A stretch of 64,000 nt of DNA from positions 1 to 64,000 of the forward strand of contig JBEBRW010000019.1 in assembly GCA_040394635.1 (NCBI GenBank). Reading direction: 5' to 3'. The notes beneath the pieces are model-generated. The model was given only the letters and a program-made list of their open reading frames with translations, was not told the DNA's origin and searched no databases. The stretch comes from UBA5239 sp040394635. GTDB taxonomy: Bacteria > Verrucomicrobiota > Lentisphaeria > Victivallales > Victivallaceae. The position numbers were made by a program, and so were the translations under genes. This document shows positions 1 to 9,272 of this stretch, piece after piece (position 1 is the first letter of the stretch; every line of letters starts with the position of its first letter).

Positions 1-33
1 ATGGAAGAAATGCGGACGATGTGATATGTTATT

Positions 34-2778
34 TTATGAACGGACTACTAGTTTCCGGATATAGGTGAAATCCTGAAACGCCGGATAGCGTGAACTCCAG
101 CCGGTATGCGAACCCCAATACGGCGGACTCATCAGACCATTTGAGACACGCGTTCCCTTGAAGCCGTAGCCGTCCGACCAGGAGCGCCACCCCTTCGGCA
201 TGGGTTTGACCGGAGAGGCCATCAGTGCCAGCGTGATCTCGCGGTCCTTGCTGAGATCGAACGGCGCGTTGAGCAGATTCAAGCGGATGCTGACATCGCC
301 GTTCGGGTGGCGGAAAACCTCGACCGCGTCGCGGTCCTTGGTGTGAACCCAGCCCTTGTCCCAGTCCGCCGCGTAGCTGATCCCGCGCTCGTCGCCGCCG
401 ACCCAGACGTAGGGAATGAAGTTGCTGATGCTGAGCTGCGGAATCGAACGGCTCTTGAATATGGTGCCATCGCCCTGCGGCAGGAAACCTGCGGGATTGG
501 CGCGGACATGCTCACCGACCGGATGATACAGCACCGCGAACTCTTTTTTCACCGGAATGTCGAGGTAGACCCTCTCCGGCGCATCCCCGGACGGCTTGAA
601 TTTGACGTCGAGTCGCAACAATCCGTCCTGTTCCAAGCGTCCTTTGACGGTCGCCGCGCCGGTGTCGGCAAGGTACTCGATCGCGGTCGGGGTCTGTTTG
701 GTGACCGTCATTTTTCCGGCCGGATAAGGTGTCGACTGACCGTTTTTCACCGCGTAAAGCGCCACCGGACCGGCGAGAATCTGTTGCCCTTTGGCGAAAA
801 CTTCTTCGGGCAGGCCATTGCCGCCGATTTTGTAATCGCGCAGAAGACAGGAGAGCGTCCGCCCCTCCGCTTTCAGCGGCGTGAACGGCGGCAGGATGAT
901 GTCGGCGCGCCCGAGGGGGGTACCGAGCCAGGGGTAGTCCTTGACATGAAACTCCTTCTCCATCAGGGACTCCTTCGTCGCGGGATCGGAAAGGGAGACG
1001 AAGTAGCGCCCTTCCGGCAGTTTCAGGTTCAGCGGAATTTTTTCATGGAGCACTTTCATCCTCTTTTTGCCGTCGGAAATATCAAATGCGTTTTTCAGCG
1101 GGACAGTGGCGCTGAAGTATGGTTTGCCTGCGGAATCGGCCACAGCGAGAAGCATGGCGTCGGCATTCAACTTTTCCGGATTGCAGATGATATCCAGCAC
1201 CATGGAGTTCAACGAGGGATACCAGGCGAGCTCGCCGGAGAGCTTCGATTCCCCCTGCGCCATGGCCTTGATTTCGTTCGGTGCGAGGACCCGGTCGTAG
1301 ATGGTCAGTTCGTCCATGGCGAACGGTCCGCCGCCGAGCACGGGACTGCCCAGTTTCGCCGGGTCGATCTCGAAATCGAGGTCCAGCTCGCCGTGTTTGG
1401 CCCCGTTCATATAATACTCCACACGCTTCGGCAGCAGATTCACCGAAAAATGGGTCCACTGCCCCGGCGCGGGCTTGCGAGTGATGATGAGATTCTTGTT
1501 GTCGGCAGTGAAATGATGCAGAAACAGCAGCATAAATCCGGCATGCTCCTGGAGTCCCAGGTAACCGCTCGGCTCGAACGCGCTGGCAAAGAACCGGCGG
1601 GTTGCTTCACCGGACACTTCATCCCCTTTGGCCCAGAACGAGAAATTGCCGGGGACGGGAATTTTCGCGCCCTGATATTGAACCGTATCCGCAGGCTCGA
1701 AGAATCCCGCTTTGGAGTGTTCCGACCTGCCGGGAACCGTGGCGATTTCTTTGGCCGCGATCACTTTGATGCCCGTTTCGGGATAAGTCAGCGTCCCGGC
1801 GCCTTTCTCAAAGTCCTGTTCGAGCGTGATATAGGATTCCGGCGTGGACCAGATCCGCTCCGGAAGCGCTTCGTATTGGAACTCCCGGCTCAGGAGGGTC
1901 TCCTGGTCCGCGTTTTTCAGCAGAAGCTTCACCGTTCCGGGCGAATTCGGCGAGGCCGGAATCCGGGTGTGTTGAGTACCGGCAAGTTTTTCCGTCTTTT
2001 TCATATCTCCCGCCTGGATATCGAGCTCATAAGCGCCGCCGTCGGCGCCGAGGCCGACCAGCAGCGGCAGCCGTGCTTCCGCATCCGCGTAAGTGCTCTT
2101 GATCGATGGCGCATTTTTTCGCAGCTTAAACGTCGTGTAGGACTTGGAGTCCATGAAGGCGGAGCATGGCGCGAAGGGGGCCTGGATGCCGGGTTCCGTG
2201 CGGAAGTTCCGGACGGGAAGGATTTTCCAATCCCCCTCGCCCAGGTTTTCGTATCCAAACGCCTTGGCCGGAATGGCGATTTCGATGTCCCATACGCCGT
2301 CATGAACCGAGTTTGCGACTTTGACTTCCGCCTGCCATTTGCGCGCCGGCAGTCCGTAGCCCGGATTGTGATGCTGCAGATAGAGCTCACCTGTATGATT
2401 GGCGATCAGCTGGAATTCGCCGAACTTCGCCTGTTCGACCGTTCTCGAGTCTTTCGGCGGGTCGAACCAGAATTCGACGGAATCATCCATGACGATGTTG
2501 ATCGCTTTCGGTGTGGTCACCAGTTTGTCGCGCGGCGGCGTCTCCGAGCGTACCGCGAGATACAGATGTCCGGCGTCCCAGTTCAGATAGCACTCCGTCC
2601 GGCGGGGGTCGACCGGATTTCCCGCTCCGCCGATCACGAGCGCGCTCTTCCACTCATCCGCATTGATTCTGCCGTCGATGACCGGCGCTTTCCGGGTTTG
2701 CGGCACCGGATACTCCGCGGCGCCGACGAACATGGCGATTGCTGAAAAAAGCACGAAAAATCCCCTTTTCCAATTCAT
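34..2778 (-). CDS. Secreted CBM9-like / LamG / GH123-like (DUF6067-type) protein, possibly truncated
   Basis: The 914-residue product starts with a signal peptide (MNWKRGFFVLFSAIAMFVGA, then AEYP). Residues about 25-220 resemble a CBM9-type sugar-binding domain (APVIDGRINADEW near the start). Residues about 330-510 resemble a LamG/concanavalin-like domain (ending in MDELTIYDRVLAPNEI). The C-terminal part resembles DUF6067/GH123-like proteins. I chose the ATG at 2778, not the in-frame ATG at 2793, because AAGGA sits at the right distance before it and the signal peptide then starts properly. It is the last gene of a regulator-pilin-hydrolase operon. The protein stops at TAA (34-36) just after PYWGSHTGWSSRYP, which in related proteins seems to be the beginning of the catalytic barrel, so the hydrolase domain may be missing. 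Substrate unknown. Domain names are from memory of the families, not from a search. Confidence 0.75.
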   Translation of the reverse strand: MNWKRGFFVLFSAIAMFVGAAEYPVPQTRKAPVIDGRINADEWKSALVIGGAGNPVDPRRTECYLNWDAGHLYLAVRSETPPRDKLVTTPKAINIVMDDSVEFWFDPPKDSRTVEQAKFGEFQLIANHTGELYLQHHNPGYGLPARKWQAEVKVANSVHDGVWDIEIAIPAKAFGYENLGEGDWKILPVRNFRTEPGIQAPFAPCSAFMDSKSYTTFKLRKNAPSIKSTYADAEARLPLLVGLGADGGAYELDIQAGDMKKTEKLAGTQHTRIPASPNSPGTVKLLLKNADQETLLSREFQYEALPERIWSTPESYITLEQDFEKGAGTLTYPETGIKVIAAKEIATVPGRSEHSKAGFFEPADTVQYQGAKIPVPGNFSFWAKGDEVSGEATRRFFASAFEPSGYLGLQEHAGFMLLFLHHFTADNKNLIITRKPAPGQWTHFSVNLLPKRVEYYMNGAKHGELDLDFEIDPAKLGSPVLGGGPFAMDELTIYDRVLAPNEIKAMAQGESKLSGELAWYPSLNSMVLDIICNPEKLNADAMLLAVADSAGKPYFSATVPLKNAFDISDGKKRMKVLHEKIPLNLKLPEGRYFVSLSDPATKESLMEKEFHVKDYPWLGTPLGRADIILPPFTPLKAEGRTLSCLLRDYKIGGNGLPEEVFAKGQQILAGPVALYAVKNGQSTPYPAGKMTVTKQTPTAIEYLADTGAATVKGRLEQDGLLRLDVKFKPSGDAPERVYLDIPVKKEFAVLYHPVGEHVRANPAGFLPQGDGTIFKSRSIPQLSISNFIPYVWVGGDERGISYAADWDKGWVHTKDRDAVEVFRHPNGDVSIRLNLLNAPFDLSKDREITLALMASPVKPMPKGWRSWSDGYGFKGTRVSNGLMSPPYWGSHTGWSSRYPAFQDFTYIRKLVVRS

Positions 2779-2812
2779 GGTCAATTCCTTCATGGTTCAA
2801 CTCGATACTAAA

Positions 2813-3457
2813 TTACGGATTCCAGAAAACATCGCTCGCAAAGAAAACATCGTTGCCCTGATAGGGAATACTGTCTTTTCTCTTGCTTTCCACCTGTCCG
2901 GCCACGTAAAGGACGTTAGCGTTATTCGAATGCCGGAAATCCACAGTGAATTCGCTGGTATTATAGACAAAGTTGGAATTTGTGCAATCCGTATACCAGC
3001 CCACTTGCGACGGCTTTCTGATGGACCCCATTTTGATGCCGCCCTCCCACCATACCGGAGCCCAATAGCGGGACACCCGCTGGGAAACTCCGCAGTGATA
3101 ACTGGCGCCGACGTCCAGCCGGGAATCCAGTTTCTGATAGGTCGGGCACTCCATGATTTTCGGATAAGTATCGGCGGCTCCCTGGTGGGTTCCCTCAAAG
3201 GTCCCGGCTTCCAGTAGAACTTGCCCCCAATACTTATCATAATAAACCCAGGTAAAAATATAATCGTCGTTGGATTCCGTATAATTGTAGAAGCTGTAGT
3301 ATATCTGATGCATGTTGTTCATGCACCCGGTCTGCTTCGCTTTTTCCCTGGCCTTGTTCAATGCCGGCAGCAGCATGGCCGCGAGAATCGCGATGATTGC
3401 TATCACGACCAGAAGCTCGATCAATGTGAAACTTTTTCTTTCTCTTTTTGTATTCAT
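2813..3457 (-). CDS. Orphan type II pseudopilin (module A)
   Basis: The 214-residue protein begins with a short basic leader (MNTKRERKS) followed by FTLIELLVVIAIIAILA, the N-terminal helix of type IV pilins and type II secretion pseudopilins. The residue before the predicted cleavage point is Ser rather than the canonical Gly. The globular part is of the kind found in Lentisphaerota and Planctomycetes pseudopilins, where a C-terminal H-x9-DG-like motif is usual; here it reads FRHSNNANVLYVAGQV, so DG is replaced by AG. ATG overlaps the stop of the LacI gene upstream (ATGA at 3454-3457), indicating translational coupling, and AAGGAT precedes it. It probably sits in the inner membrane or in a pseudopilus. 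No secretion ATPase or prepilin peptidase is encoded nearby. Confidence 0.9.
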   Translation of the reverse strand: MNTKRERKSFTLIELLVVIAIIAILAAMLLPALNKAREKAKQTGCMNNMHQIYYSFYNYTESNDDYIFTWVYYDKYWGQVLLEAGTFEGTHQGAADTYPKIMECPTYQKLDSRLDVGASYHCGVSQRVSRYWAPVWWEGGIKMGSIRKPSQVGWYTDCTNSNFVYNTSEFTVDFRHSNNANVLYVAGQVESKRKDSIPYQGNDVFFASDVFWNP

Positions 3458-4500
3458 TTTTTATCCTTTATGGTTGCTATCGAACCGGTTAAGATCAATT
3501 CGGGTTGTATGAGAATTCTTTTTTGCGGCTGGAGTGGATTCCGGATCAGACTCAGAAGCAGCTCCACCGCCGTAAGCGCGATTTGTTCCAACGGATAATC
3601 GATGGTGGTCAGGGATGGATTCAGGCGGCAGGCTGCGGCAAATGCATCTATATTCTGATCGACGAAGTTGTGATAACGCCGCATATTGTCGATCCCGGCA
3701 ATGCTGACATCCTGCGGAATTCTGAGCCCGGCCGCGCGCAACCGCTGATAAAAATCGCCCGCATAAATGTCGCCGGGCAGGACGATTGCCGTCGGACGGT
3801 CCTTCAGATGAAGGAAATAATCCACCGCCTCGTTCAGCATCCGGTGATGCGTCTGCGGCGTAAGTATTTTCGTACAGACCAATTCGTCATCATAGGGCAA
3901 CTCGTTCAAGGTATAAAGCCCCTTGATTTTATCGCGGCTGAAACGCTCCTGCAGGTGAATGGCCTCATTGTATTCGGAAGGCACAAAATAAAAAATTCTC
4001 CGGTGCCCAAGTGATTTCAAATGATGAAACAGCATCAGCAGCCCGCCGACGTCGTCTTCCCCGACCGAAGAGTAACTTGCCGTCGAATAAGTCGATTTCA
4101 GAATGACGGAGGGCAGCGGAAATTTCCTCCACTCGCCGGGGCAGACATTGAACAGCATACCCTTGGCGCCCGTCATGCGGATCATGGAGTCCATCTGGTC
4201 TAAATTGCACAGCGCCAGCCCGATATTACGCTCAAGACAAACTTTCTGAAGCTCGAAAAAGATCGCGGACGCATGCAGATATTCACCGGGAGCCGTGATG
4301 CACAGCATATTGGTCTTGGTCGAATGCGGGAAATCATTCAGATAGCCGTTTTGGACCAGAAGCCCGCGCACCTGTGCCTGAACCGGCGTCGAGACCCGCT
4401 CCGGATGACGCATGATCCGGTAAACGGTCGAAAGCGAAACCTGGCCCGCCGCCGCGATTTCGTTCATCGTAAATACTTTTCTTCTCGGTTTCAGAAGCAT
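3454..4500 (-). CDS. LacI-family transcriptional regulator (module A)
   Basis: The 348-residue protein has an N-terminal LacI-type helix-turn-helix (FTMNEIAAAGQVSLSTVYRIM, about residues 10-30) and a periplasmic-binding-protein-like effector domain with typical phrases such as LGHRRIFYF and IPQDVSIAGIDN. The open frame extends to 4728, but the start at 4500 is preferred: it follows AGGGAA, puts the helix-turn-helix at the N-terminus, and places the promoter (4523-4550) upstream of the gene, not inside it. It is first in an operon with the pseudopilin and the CBM9/GH123-like protein, so it most likely controls that operon in response to a sugar. The ligand cannot be read from the sequence. Confidence 0.88.
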   Translation of the reverse strand: MLLKPRRKVFTMNEIAAAGQVSLSTVYRIMRHPERVSTPVQAQVRGLLVQNGYLNDFPHSTKTNMLCITAPGEYLHASAIFFELQKVCLERNIGLALCNLDQMDSMIRMTGAKGMLFNVCPGEWRKFPLPSVILKSTYSTASYSSVGEDDVGGLLMLFHHLKSLGHRRIFYFVPSEYNEAIHLQERFSRDKIKGLYTLNELPYDDELVCTKILTPQTHHRMLNEAVDYFLHLKDRPTAIVLPGDIYAGDFYQRLRAAGLRIPQDVSIAGIDNMRRYHNFVDQNIDAFAAACRLNPSLTTIDYPLEQIALTAVELLLSLIRNPLQPQKRILIQPELILTGSIATIKDKK

Positions 4501-4522
4501 AATTTGTTCCCTGTTTGCTCTT

Positions 4523-4550
4523 ATTATATCAGCGCCGGAACAATTGTCAA
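4523..4550 (-). promoter_or_regulatory. Sigma-70 promoter of the module A LacI operon
   Basis: Read on the minus strand: TTGACA (4545-4550), 16 bases, TATAAT (4523-4528). Both hexamers match consensus. The first base of the regulator's ATG is at 4500, giving a short leader. Confidence 0.75.
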
Positions 4551-4579
4551 TCCCCCCTTTTTCACGAAAGCGATGAAGA

Positions 4580-4604
4580 TGACAAATTTGACAAGGATTG
4601 ACAA
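4580..4604. promoter_or_regulatory. Three TGACAA direct repeats, candidate regulator-binding site
   Basis: TGACAA occurs at 4580, 4589 and 4599, that is at 9-10-base steps, roughly one helical turn, about 30-55 bases upstream of the -35 box of the module A promoter. This spacing suggests a protein-binding array, but TTGACA is also the -35 consensus, so chance or an antisense promoter remains possible. Confidence 0.35.
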
Positions 4605-4621
4605 ATTCGCCCACGGCTGTT

Positions 4622-4645
4622 ATTGTTTCGAGACAATGTTTTTTT
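4622..4645 (+). terminator. Weak hairpin with T7 run
   Basis: ATTGT, loop TTCGAG, ACAAT (4622-4637), followed by G and seven T on the plus strand. No plus-strand gene leads into it; it could end any antisense transcript from the TTGACA-rich repeats just before it. Confidence 0.3.
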
Positions 4646-4665
4646 CGGGGGTAATTCTCTAAATG

Positions 4666-4691
4666 AAAAAACCGGTCATGTTTTGACCGGT
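4666..4691 (-). terminator. Rho-independent terminator of the module B operon
   Basis: On the minus strand ACCGGTCA (4684-4691), a 5-base loop and TGACCGGT (4671-4678) form a perfect 8-bp stem followed by a T run (4666-4671). It lies about 60 bases past the stop of the large hydrolase gene, separating modules A and B. Confidence 0.85.
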
Positions 4692-4752
4692 GGTAATGGA
4701 GTGATTGCAGGCTGGGTTCAGGAAACATTCATGAATCAGGTTACCGGATCAA

Positions 4753-7700
4753 TCACTCGGTGATCATGAAACAATCCAGCTGTACCGCGCGCATTCCGGC
4801 GTCAGTGTTCCACACTCCGGTATTGCTTTCGGCGTCGCCGCCCATCAACTGGGTATCCATCTTGAAGCCGGGGCTACGCCCCTTGGCGCGAATCACGATT
4901 TTGTGCGAACCGGCGGAGAGCTTGCCGACCGGAACAGTGTTCCAGCCGACGGTGAGGCGGTTTTTGCTGAGCCCGGCGTTCCAGGGCGAGAGATGGTAAT
5001 CGCTTTCGGTTTTGGCGTCGGCGGCAATTTCGCCGCAAAGTTTACCGTCGGCATAAATCTCAAGAGCCATGCTTGGAGTCGTCATCCGGCGCAGGCGGAA
5101 AACCGCCTGATCGGAACCTTTCGGCAAGTCGATCTGATATTCCGTTTGATAATGCTGATTTTCCGGCGGCGCGAAATGGGTGTTGATGCCGATGGCCCTG
5201 CCGCCGCTGTAGCGGCTGTAGCCGACCAGTGACGGCTGGGTAAACGTGGTGGCGGTGAAATCTTCCGCCTCTTTGAAGGCCAGGATTTTCTCAGGGCCGA
5301 CGCCCTCCGGCAGCCAGCGGTGGTAATACGGTTTATTCAGCTTCAGCAGTTCGGCCAGTTCCGCACCTTTCACGACGGCGAATTCAGGTTGGCCGTGGTC
5401 AATATAATGATAGCCATTCGGCAGATAAGACGGCAAATCTTTTTTCAGCTGAACATATTCCGGGCGGGTCAGCGTCAGGGTGTTGTCGACGATCGGCAAC
5501 TCTTTATCCTGCAGGTTTTTCGCGCTGGCTCCGGGTGGGAGCTTGACGGCGGCGCTCTGGCGCTCCACGCAGGTCCAGACCATCAAGGTGCCGTCTTCCA
5601 AAGCGATGCCGTTAATGTCCTCGGTTTGGAATGTGGTATAGCCGAGATTGTTCCGGCGGAACGCTTCAAGCAAACTCGGGTTGCCGGGTTCCGGCGTGAT
5701 CACGCCGATACCGTTGGCAGTGAAACTGTTGAGATTGTTTTTCAAGGAGATAATATCATCCGTTTTCTTGAGTTGCTCTTGCTGCAGTTGAGTCATCAAC
5801 GGATATGCCGCCAGCAGCTTTTTCCATCCGGCATTCGGATTCAGGGCCGGCACGATCCAGCGGCCGTCGGGCGCCATGCGGATCTGCGCCGTGGTTCCCA
5901 TGTAGTTGCCGTCCATGTCGAACGGCCGGTTTTTGCCGGCGATGATTTCGCGTTCGCGCAGATAAGCCGGGTACCAGCCGTAATACTCCGGTTGGTAATC
6001 GAGGAACCGCTTACCGGCGGCGTCATAGAGCTTTTTCATGGCGGCCATCCATTCGAGCTGGCGCGGATCGCGCAGCAGGTCGGTGGTGAAAAAACGTCCG
6101 CCGTCCGGATCGAATGAGAAGCCGAAGTGATAGAACCCCTTGGCCCCGAACATCATCATCTGGTCGATGTCGTCCAGCATCTGGAACCGGTCGAGGTACC
6201 CGCAATAATCTTTCTGCCCCTCGAACGCCGCCGCCGAGCTTTCGGTGACCAGCGACCACATGGTGCGGCCGCCCTGCATGACTTCCGCCTGGACCACCGC
6301 CGAATTATGATAAGCGAGGCTGTCGCCATAGCAATAGCTTTCCATGCCGACACTGTCGAAACCGCCTTTTTCCTGCGGATTGACAAACCAGTCGCTGAAC
6401 CAGGTATTGTGTTTGAGGATGACCGGTACATCGGCAATGCTTTTCAGGGTATCGGAAACCTGATTGATGATGTTGCGGCAGAGCTCGCCGCGAAACTCTT
6501 TGAAGTCACGCAGGGACTGGAAATTTTCCGCCGTGGAAATGTATTGCTTCATATCCTCCGGGTCGACCCAGACGGTCTTGGCGGCGCCGTTCCAGAGCGG
6601 AATCAGCCGGGCGGCGGTTTTCAGGTCGGGCAGATTGCTTTTCCAGCCTTGGTTCAACGCATTGAGTGAACCGTATCTCTGCTGAAGAAAATGCTCATAT
6701 TTATTGCGGAAAGCACCGTTGGTCGGTATTGCCACCGGGCGGGCATGCATTTCGTTGCGGAGCGGATCAATGAAGAAGCGGAAACCAGGGCCGTATTTGG
6801 CGGAGCCATAGAGTGATTTGACCTTGCGCAGATAGCCGTCCAGACCGCTCAGGTAGCCGACCGGATCATTGCCGGAAATCGGTTGTTCCAGCAGATAGGC
6901 CAGTTCGAAACCATTACCGGTTTTCTTTTTCAGTTTGACGTCGAAACTGCCGCTTTCGGAGGACTCTGCCATGCCGTATTCGCTCAGCTCGCCTTTGTCG
7001 TTCAGCACCAGCCACAAAGCGCGGTACGGCAGTTTGATTTCCGGCGGCGTTTTCGGCTTCTGCCCTTCGGCAAAGGCGGTTTTCGGGTCGATCGTGACCT
7101 GGTCGGTGCCAGGTGCCAGTTTAACCTGCCGATTCGTCTCGCGGCTGAACCCCGTATCGAAATAGTCCGGGATACTGCTCAGGTGAATTCCATAGCGGAT
7201 GCCTTTCTCTTCCGAAGTATTGACGATTTTGCGCAGCAGATTCGGGTTGGAGCGGCTGAATACACCGTTATAAAAAACGTCGTTCAAACCATATTTCCTG
7301 ATGACGTCCAGTTTTTCCGCCAACAGTTTTTCGCCGTGCTGCATATGGCCGGTGTTTTCGTCGTCACCGGCTTTGGCGCCCCACGACAGGCGGGTGTTGA
7401 TCATGCCGCCAAACGGAATATAGGGTTCGCCGTCCCAGATCATGACGTTGCTTGCCGTCACATACCACGGATGGTTGACCATGGTGCTGTCGCGGTAAAT
7501 ACCCCATGACATCGCGCGGGCATTCGAACCGGCGGCATTTTCGAACGCCTTGGGGGTCGGTACGACACTTTTGACATTCAGCGGAATCACATAAAGCGAG
7601 ATGGTTCCGGCGGGCAACCCCGCAGGCAGCGGACAGGTCGCGCTGAGCTCCCGTGATTCAATGGCGGCAGACATTTTTGCAGCGTGGTACAGTACCTCGT

Positions 7701-8526
7701 CCCTGGTGAAGAACAACAGGTAATTTCCACTCCACGGCGCATTAAAAACTACCTTGAAGGCGACAGTGCCGTTATCGACGCTGACATTCTCCACCCGTCC
7801 GTTGAGAAGGGGCTGGCGGCCATCGTCCGGCAAATCTTTTTTGCCGTCCATATCGCTGAGGATATTTTTCAGGCGGACGATCCCGTCAAGGTCGGCTCTG
7901 GCGATTTTCATGGCATCCTCGGCGCGGGCCAGGAACTGGTTGCGGGCGGCTGTATCTTCAATGGTCGCGGCTTTGGCGGCGATTTCCGCGTTGAGTTTTT
8001 CCGCGGACTGCAGCGGCGACTCCCCGCCTGCCGGTTTATAATGCGCATCGGGCGTAAGCAGCAATGCATCCTGCAGGAAGTAATAGTAATCGCCTCTCTT
8101 GCGCTTGCCGGTAGGCTCGAAACGCAAGGTATGAGTTCCCGCGCCGAGCTGAATGGAACCCCAGCGGCACCAGTCCAGCGGATTGGTTTTGTCGTGGACC
8201 TGCCGGTTTACGCGGGGGCCGGGCTGCCACTCCTGCCATTCGCCCTCATCCACTTTCCAGCGGCCCGGCGAGGACCAGTTGGGGTCGAAGGTCCGCCCCC
8301 AGATGACATATTCCCCGGCGGTTTCGCAGCTGAATTCATATTCGAAATAAGGGTCAGGAGGCAGCGGCCGGTCCGGCTTCAGGGCGATCGATTTGCGCCC
8401 GTTGGTGATCGGCCAGGAAAACGTAATGTTGAAGTTGTTTTTTGACGTCTTGTCCATCCAGATATACGGCGCGGCAGTAAGCCCGGCCGTGATGAACAGT
8501 GAAATGGCGATGATGATTCTTTTCAT
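4753..8526 (-). CDS. Large secreted TIM-barrel glycoside hydrolase (clan GH-A-like)
   Basis: The 1257-residue protein starts with a signal peptide (MKRIIIAISLFITAGLTAA). An N-terminal beta-sandwich-like region (about 20-160, with GEYVIWGRTFDPNW and LGAGTHTLRFEP) precedes a central region (about 330-860) that looks like a GH42/GH-A-type barrel: FGGMINTRLSWG, KYGLNDVFYNGVF, a GMESYCYG strand and SLVTESSAA could carry the catalytic acids. The C-terminus (about 1080-1257) is another beta-rich module that may bind sugar. I chose the ATG at 8526, not the longer frame from 8814, because AAAGGAT precedes it and a signal peptide follows directly; the longer version would overlap the pilin gene. It is the last gene of module B. 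Family is tentative and the substrate is not readable. Confidence 0.7.
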   Translation of the reverse strand: MKRIIIAISLFITAGLTAAPYIWMDKTSKNNFNITFSWPITNGRKSIALKPDRPLPPDPYFEYEFSCETAGEYVIWGRTFDPNWSSPGRWKVDEGEWQEWQPGPRVNRQVHDKTNPLDWCRWGSIQLGAGTHTLRFEPTGKRKRGDYYYFLQDALLLTPDAHYKPAGGESPLQSAEKLNAEIAAKAATIEDTAARNQFLARAEDAMKIARADLDGIVRLKNILSDMDGKKDLPDDGRQPLLNGRVENVSVDNGTVAFKVVFNAPWSGNYLLFFTRDEVLYHAAKMSAAIESRELSATCPLPAGLPAGTISLYVIPLNVKSVVPTPKAFENAAGSNARAMSWGIYRDSTMVNHPWYVTASNVMIWDGEPYIPFGGMINTRLSWGAKAGDDENTGHMQHGEKLLAEKLDVIRKYGLNDVFYNGVFSRSNPNLLRKIVNTSEEKGIRYGIHLSSIPDYFDTGFSRETNRQVKLAPGTDQVTIDPKTAFAEGQKPKTPPEIKLPYRALWLVLNDKGELSEYGMAESSESGSFDVKLKKKTGNGFELAYLLEQPISGNDPVGYLSGLDGYLRKVKSLYGSAKYGPGFRFFIDPLRNEMHARPVAIPTNGAFRNKYEHFLQQRYGSLNALNQGWKSNLPDLKTAARLIPLWNGAAKTVWVDPEDMKQYISTAENFQSLRDFKEFRGELCRNIINQVSDTLKSIADVPVILKHNTWFSDWFVNPQEKGGFDSVGMESYCYGDSLAYHNSAVVQAEVMQGGRTMWSLVTESSAAAFEGQKDYCGYLDRFQMLDDIDQMMMFGAKGFYHFGFSFDPDGGRFFTTDLLRDPRQLEWMAAMKKLYDAAGKRFLDYQPEYYGWYPAYLREREIIAGKNRPFDMDGNYMGTTAQIRMAPDGRWIVPALNPNAGWKKLLAAYPLMTQLQQEQLKKTDDIISLKNNLNSFTANGIGVITPEPGNPSLLEAFRRNNLGYTTFQTEDINGIALEDGTLMVWTCVERQSAAVKLPPGASAKNLQDKELPIVDNTLTLTRPEYVQLKKDLPSYLPNGYHYIDHGQPEFAVVKGAELAELLKLNKPYYHRWLPEGVGPEKILAFKEAEDFTATTFTQPSLVGYSRYSGGRAIGINTHFAPPENQHYQTEYQIDLPKGSDQAVFRLRRMTTPSMALEIYADGKLCGEIAADAKTESDYHLSPWNAGLSKNRLTVGWNTVPVGKLSAGSHKIVIRAKGRSPGFKMDTQLMGGDAESNTGVWNTDAGMRAVQLDCFMITE

Positions 8527-8549
8527 GATATATCCTTTACAGATTGATT

Positions 8550-9254
8550 TTATTGTATCAGGTTCCAGACATCCATATCGCCGCCCGGCTCGTATCCGTT
8601 GGCGATATATTCCGAGTAAACCGGCGCGGTCACATGGCCGTCCAGCCATGACATGACGGTTTTGTAGTTGACATGATTGGGGTAAAGCGTGCCGTTGTCG
8701 CATTTGGGAGAGCTGGCGTAATCGTATGCCGGGCCGACCGTGATTTTGGCATCCGCGTACAGGATGGTCTGCGAGGGCTTTTTGTTGAGCCGCAGTTTCG
8801 GCGTGGCAAACCATTGATTTTCCGCGCCCGGTTCATAAAGATAAAAATTGCGGGCATAAGACGGGGTCACGATCCGCCCGACCCGCCTTGCTTCGGGGCA
8901 GGTAAACATGCTTTGCAGCAGCTGTCTTTTGGCGTCGCCGTCTTTGGAACCGTTGAGGAGGAACACGTTGTCGGCGGAGGTTGAATATTTTTTATCGGGA
9001 TAACAGTATTTGATCATGGTATCGGTCCACCAGATATTGGTGATACGGTTGCGCAATTCCGGCAGCCGTTCCTCATACTCCATGGCATAGCTGATGGTCT
9101 GCATGCTGAGCTGGCGCAGTTGCGAGGAACAGTCGGTGACCAGGACCCGCCGCCGGGCGGAGTTCAGGGCCGGCAGCAGCAAGGCCGCCAGTATGGCAAT
9201 AATTGCGATGACGACGAGCAGCTCAATAAGTGTAAATTTTTTCTCTCTCTTCAT
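8550..9254 (-). CDS. Orphan type II pseudopilin (module B)
   Basis: The 234-residue product has leader MKREKK, then FTLIELLVVIAIIAILA and LLLPALNSARRR. Lys occupies the position before the cleavage point where Gly is normal. A C-terminal WLDGHV follows an upstream His (YPNHVNYKTVMSWLDGHV), matching the H-x9-DG signature of this pseudopilin class. A strong AAGGAGA ribosome site precedes the ATG. The gene is 18 bases after the LacI regulator and 23 bases before the large hydrolase, so all three are likely co-transcribed. Confidence 0.92.
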   Translation of the reverse strand: MKREKKFTLIELLVVIAIIAILAALLLPALNSARRRVLVTDCSSQLRQLSMQTISYAMEYEERLPELRNRITNIWWTDTMIKYCYPDKKYSTSADNVFLLNGSKDGDAKRQLLQSMFTCPEARRVGRIVTPSYARNFYLYEPGAENQWFATPKLRLNKKPSQTILYADAKITVGPAYDYASSPKCDNGTLYPNHVNYKTVMSWLDGHVTAPVYSEYIANGYEPGGDMDVWNLIQ

Positions 9255-9272
9255 ATTCGATCTCCTTCAATA

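Noticed and set aside
307..2745. Long plus-strand open frame (812 codons) opposite the CBM9/LamG gene
   Set aside because: It is an antisense shadow of a GC-rich gene with clear domains and signal peptide; its product is Arg/Asp-rich with no recognisable fold.
8527..8814. N-terminal extension of the large hydrolase to 8814
   Set aside because: It would overlap the pilin gene by more than 260 bases and bury the signal peptide; the ATG at 8526 has its own ribosome site.
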